8,994 nt of DNA from assembly GCA_016195505.1 (NCBI GenBank), contig JACPZN010000208.1, forward strand, positions 1 to 8,994, in the 5' to 3' direction. The notes beneath the pieces are model-generated. The model was not told the DNA's origin and searched no databases. It saw only the letters and a program-made list of their open reading frames with translations. Made by a program: the position numbers and the translations under genes. The stretch is from Nitrospirota bacterium. Its GTDB lineage: Bacteria > Nitrospirota > Nitrospiria > Nitrospirales > Nitrospiraceae. This document shows, in pieces, positions 6,559-8,994 of the stretch (positions are counted from its first letter, which is position 1; each line of letters opens with the position of its first letter).

Positions 6559-7201
6559 GCGTTTTCAGGTAGCGGAGCGTACCCTCGAGCGTCAGCAATT
6601 TTCGTTTCATGAGAAGTCCACCAGAGAATCCGCCGAGTGACGCGTCCTGCGCGACAATACGGTGACAAGGGATCACGATCGGCAAAGGATTCGCGCCGAC
6701 CGCGTTCCCGACGGCTCGCGCATAGCGCCGTCCGCCCACGCGGACCGCGACCCATTGATAGGAACGAAGCTTGCCATAAGGCACCCGTTGGAGCATCCGC
6801 CACACCGCCCGCTGAAACGACGTGCCCCGCGAAAGATCGAGCGGCACATCAAAGCTGTCCAATCTTCCGGCAAGATAGTCGAGCAACTGGCGGCGGGCGG
6901 CTTCCAATCGGGCGGACTCTCCTGATTGGAGCGACTCGTTCGACTGTGTGCGGAGATCCGACTCGACGGCCCGTTTCGACCTTTTGGGCAATGCGATCGC
7001 GTCGATCCCTTTCGAGGATTCGGAGATTCCCATCCAGCCCCAAGGCGTCAAGAAAATCAACGACGCCCGGCGAGAGGCGCGAGGTATGCGGCGAGGGAAA
7101 ACAGCCTCACGCTCATGGTGCCTGCTTGAGCGCGATGCATCTTGCCCCGTGTCCGTTGTCTCTCGTCTCGCACCATGTTGTCTGCCATTTTTCTTGTCCA
7201 T
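6551..7201 (-). CDS. ogt: Methylated-DNA-[protein]-cysteine S-methyltransferase (Ogt/MGMT type)
   Basis: A suicide DNA-repair enzyme that transfers alkyl groups from O6-alkylguanine to its own Cys. Numbering from ATG 7201 (216 residues), the core runs from TPWGWMGI near residue 52 to LLTLEG near 206. Marks: GTSFQRAVWRML at 126-137, VPYGKLRSY at 140-148, RYARAVGNAVGANPLPIVIP up to 178 with the Arg finger (162) and Asn hinge (172), then the acceptor PCHRIV with Cys179, and GGFSGGLLMKRKLL at 190-203. The start is uncertain. ATG 7201 lies five bases after murJ with GAGG nine bases upstream, but its first 45 or so residues are Arg/Ser/His-rich and unlike the family. A TTG at 7060 would give 169 residues, the usual Ogt length, but has no Shine-Dalgarno. 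The C terminus is set by a TAG inside the heptamer repeat. No AraC/Ada domain is present. The symbol is by homology. Confidence 0.9.
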   Translation of the reverse strand: MDKKNGRQHGARRETTDTGQDASRSSRHHEREAVFPRRIPRASRRASLIFLTPWGWMGISESSKGIDAIALPKRSKRAVESDLRTQSNESLQSGESARLEAARRQLLDYLAGRLDSFDVPLDLSRGTSFQRAVWRMLQRVPYGKLRSYQWVAVRVGGRRYARAVGNAVGANPLPIVIPCHRIVAQDASLGGFSGGLLMKRKLLTLEGTLRYLKTRH

Positions 7202-7206
7202 CGTCC

Positions 7207-8823
7207 CTAGCCTCGTGCCGCTCGCCCAAGTTTTCGCCTGACCATGCCCCACACCACATCGAGTTCCTCGGACCGCAGCAGGGCGTGGACTCCGAGGTAT
7301 CCGCTCACGCTCAAGCCGATCGCCACGAAAAGCATCACCGATTTAGCAATCCAGTCGGCAGGGTGAGTCCACACTTGCGCGCCGGCTACCCACCAACAGG
7401 CGATCACTATCGGCACACAAGCCACCAGGACTCGAAGGGACGATCGTCCCACGGTCCCCCATTCGACACCGCCCAGCCGCCGATTGAGCACTGCCACCAG
7501 TATCCCTCCATTCACCATCGCGGCTAACGCCGTGGCAAGCGCCAGCCCTGCCGCACCCAGAGGAGACATCAGGACCAGCGAGAAAAGAATATTGGCTGCA
7601 ACCGCAACCGCCGCCGAGATGGCCGGCGTTTTGGTGTCTTGCAGTGAATAGAACGCCGCCACGATGATGCGCACCCCTCCGAAGGCCCACAAGCCGACGG
7701 AGTAACACAAGACCGCCAGTGCGGTCTCGGCCGTGTCATGCGCGGTAAACGTACCATGTTCGAAGAAGAGGTGCACGATCGGCGTACGCAATAAAATCAG
7801 GCCCAGCATCGCCGGCAGGATGATGAAGAGAATCATGCGCAGGCCGAAGCCGAGCGTCATCCGCAGTTCATCCAGGGCGCCACGTGCCGCTTGGGCTGAC
7901 AAAGTCGGCAGAATCGCTGTCGCCAACGCCACGCCGAAAATCCCCAAGGGAAATTGGATCAGACGCATGCCATAAAAAAGATATGTCGGGCCTCCGGCAA
8001 AGAAGGACCCTAAGATCGTACTCACGGTGACGTTGATTTGCGTCACCGACAGACCGAGCAAAGACGGCACCATCAACAGACCAATCCGCTTCACGCCGGG
8101 GTGACTGGGCTGAAACCGAAACCCGAACAACATGCCGCGCAGTTTGAGTCCAGGCAACTGCATAGCAAACTGAGCCGCGCCGCCGGCGACCACTCCGATC
8201 GCAACGCCAAGGATCGGTTCCGGCAAGTTCGGCGAAAGAAAGAACGCGCACCCGATGATGAATATATTGAAGAACACAGGTGAAAAGGCCGGAGCTGCGA
8301 ACGCCCGCATCGAGTTCAAGATGCCCATCGCAAGCGCGGCCAGGCTGATAAAGATGAGATAGGGAAACATGATCCGCGTGAGCAGCGCCGTCATGCCGAG
8401 CTTGACCGGGTCGTCATGAAATCCAGGAGCCAGGAGCCACACAATGCCCGCCGACCCGAAGATACCGAGGAGGGTGATTCCCGTCACGATCGTCAGAAGC
8501 GTCGTGAACACCGCGCTCGCCAGCTCCCACACATCCTGTTTCGACTTGAGCGTCTGATATTCGGTGAATACCGGAATGAACGCCGAAGACATTGACCCTT
8601 CGGCAAAGAGTTCACGCAGCAGGTTGGGGATGCGATAGGCCACGAAGAAAGCATCCGCAGCAGGTGTGGCCCCGAAGAGTCGCGCCAAGACCATATCGCG
8701 GACGAAGCCGAGAATCCGGCTGGAAAAGGTGGCGACGCCGATCACCCCAGCCGCTTTCACAACCGAGTGATTCTCATCCTGTCTTGTCAGTGAAGAACCG
8801 GTCGACGTGGTGAGGTCGGACAT
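7207..8823 (-). CDS. murJ: Lipid II flippase MurJ
   Basis: 538 residues of the MOP/MATE-like MviN family, with about 14 hydrophobic segments. It moves lipid-linked peptidoglycan precursor (lipid II) across the inner membrane, supplying enzymes such as MtgA. Charged cavity residues line up with E. coli MurJ: Arg36, Arg42, Asp57 and Arg70 match Arg18, Arg24, Asp39 and Arg52 at a constant offset of 18, and Arg287 in YGMRLIQFPLG matches Arg270. The family signature SRILGFVRD is at 35-43 and ADAFFVAYRIPNLLRELFAEG at about 56-76. The start ATG 8823 has no Shine-Dalgarno and lies seven bases after a good -10 hexamer, so the message may be leaderless. A GTG at 8760 (Val22) is an alternative that would match the E. 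coli N terminus better. The alkyltransferase gene follows within five bases if it starts at 7201, so the two are probably co-transcribed. Confidence 0.96.
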   Translation of the reverse strand: MSDLTTSTGSSLTRQDENHSVVKAAGVIGVATFSSRILGFVRDMVLARLFGATPAADAFFVAYRIPNLLRELFAEGSMSSAFIPVFTEYQTLKSKQDVWELASAVFTTLLTIVTGITLLGIFGSAGIVWLLAPGFHDDPVKLGMTALLTRIMFPYLIFISLAALAMGILNSMRAFAAPAFSPVFFNIFIIGCAFFLSPNLPEPILGVAIGVVAGGAAQFAMQLPGLKLRGMLFGFRFQPSHPGVKRIGLLMVPSLLGLSVTQINVTVSTILGSFFAGGPTYLFYGMRLIQFPLGIFGVALATAILPTLSAQAARGALDELRMTLGFGLRMILFIILPAMLGLILLRTPIVHLFFEHGTFTAHDTAETALAVLCYSVGLWAFGGVRIIVAAFYSLQDTKTPAISAAVAVAANILFSLVLMSPLGAAGLALATALAAMVNGGILVAVLNRRLGGVEWGTVGRSSLRVLVACVPIVIACWWVAGAQVWTHPADWIAKSVMLFVAIGLSVSGYLGVHALLRSEELDVVWGMVRRKLGRAARG

Positions 8824-8830
8824 GGAGCGG

Positions 8831-8859
8831 ATTCTAACGGAACGACGGCGAGCCGTCTA
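8831..8859 (-). promoter_or_regulatory. Predicted murJ promoter overlapped by a palindrome
   Basis: Minus strand -35 TAGACG (8859-8854, 4/6 match) and -10 TAGAAT (8836-8831, 5/6 match) at an ideal 17-base spacing. A perfect 6-base inverted repeat, GACGGC-GA-GCCGTC at 8844-8857, covers the spacer and part of the -35, as an operator might. The predicted transcript start falls at about the A of the murJ ATG at 8823. Confidence 0.4.
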
Positions 8860-8875
8860 TCGAACCCGAGATTTC

Positions 8876-8994
8876 TTAGCGCTCAGCCTTCTGTGGGCAC
8901 TCGATCACCTTGCTCCCCCACTGAGGAACGGTTACTTCTAAAGACATCTGTGTGTGCTCAATGCTGGTGCTCGTTTTTGCTGCCTGGAGTAGCC
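8876..8994 (-). CDS. Possible 3' end of an unknown gene cut by the right edge
   Basis: A minus-strand frame is open from the right edge for 38 codons to a TAA at 8878-8876. Its tail reads MSLEVTVPQWGSKVIECPQK and then AER-stop, which looks protein-like (alternating hydrophobic strand, Trp, Cys). An internal ATG at about 8947 could also start a 23-residue peptide. I cannot name it. It may equally be a chance open frame upstream of murJ, since 119 bases is too short to judge. If it is real, the gap to murJ is 52 bases. Confidence 0.3.
   Translation of the reverse strand, partial: LLQAAKTSTSIEHTQMSLEVTVPQWGSKVIECPQKAER

Noticed and set aside
7081..7140. A small minus-strand frame starting MSVRLFSLAAYLAPLAG upstream of the alkyltransferase domain, as a leader peptide or a sign of a frameshifted gene start
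   Set aside because: It stops after 19 codons, has no clear ribosome site, and the alkyltransferase domain is complete without it.
6637..7527. A 296-codon plus-strand open frame across the alkyltransferase gene and the end of murJ
   Set aside because: It is antisense to two firmly identified genes, has a Pro/Arg/Ser/His-rich composition typical of shadow frames, and shows no domain.

Overview
The window is an ordinary, densely packed piece of bacterial chromosome. By eye it is moderately GC-rich. It holds eight complete protein genes, a partial gene at the left edge and a possible partial gene at the right edge. I see no rRNA, tRNA, CRISPR array, transposase or phage gene. A TonB-dependent receptor, a SurA-type parvulin, MtgA and MurJ together imply a Gram-negative (diderm) cell. 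The gene styles and the heptamer intergenic repeat remind me of Nitrospira (phylum Nitrospirota), but that assignment is inference and was not tested.

Left part, 1-3946: the tail of a parvulin peptidyl-prolyl isomerase (plus strand) converges on and overlaps the end of the ribosome-assembly GTPase gene engB/yihA (minus strand). engB is divergent from mtgA, a monofunctional peptidoglycan glycosyltransferase. The mtgA end overlaps the start of a TonB-dependent outer-membrane receptor gene.

Middle part, 3971-5903: three minus-strand genes form a compact operon, in transcription order an unrecognised 188-residue protein, an isoaspartyl peptidase/L-asparaginase, and a small VOC (glyoxalase/extradiol dioxygenase fold) protein. 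Both junctions are 4-base stop/start overlaps (TTGA and ATGA). A good extended -10 promoter and a Shine-Dalgarno sequence precede the first gene.

Right part, 6025-8823: minus-strand murJ (lipid II flippase), an O6-alkylguanine-DNA alkyltransferase (Ogt/MGMT) and dtd (D-aminoacyl-tRNA deacylase) follow one another. An imperfect inverted repeat built from GTCATTN heptamers lies between the alkyltransferase gene and dtd and supplies the alkyltransferase stop codon.

Two themes recur: envelope building (MtgA polymerises the lipid II that MurJ flips; parvulin and TonB receptor serve the outer membrane) and damage or error clean-up (isoaspartyl residues, D-aminoacyl-tRNA, alkylated DNA). No clearly new system is visible. 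The best leads are the unknown first gene of the coupled operon, the heptamer repeat, and the compact promoter of murJ. No stretch over 300 bases lacks a gene.
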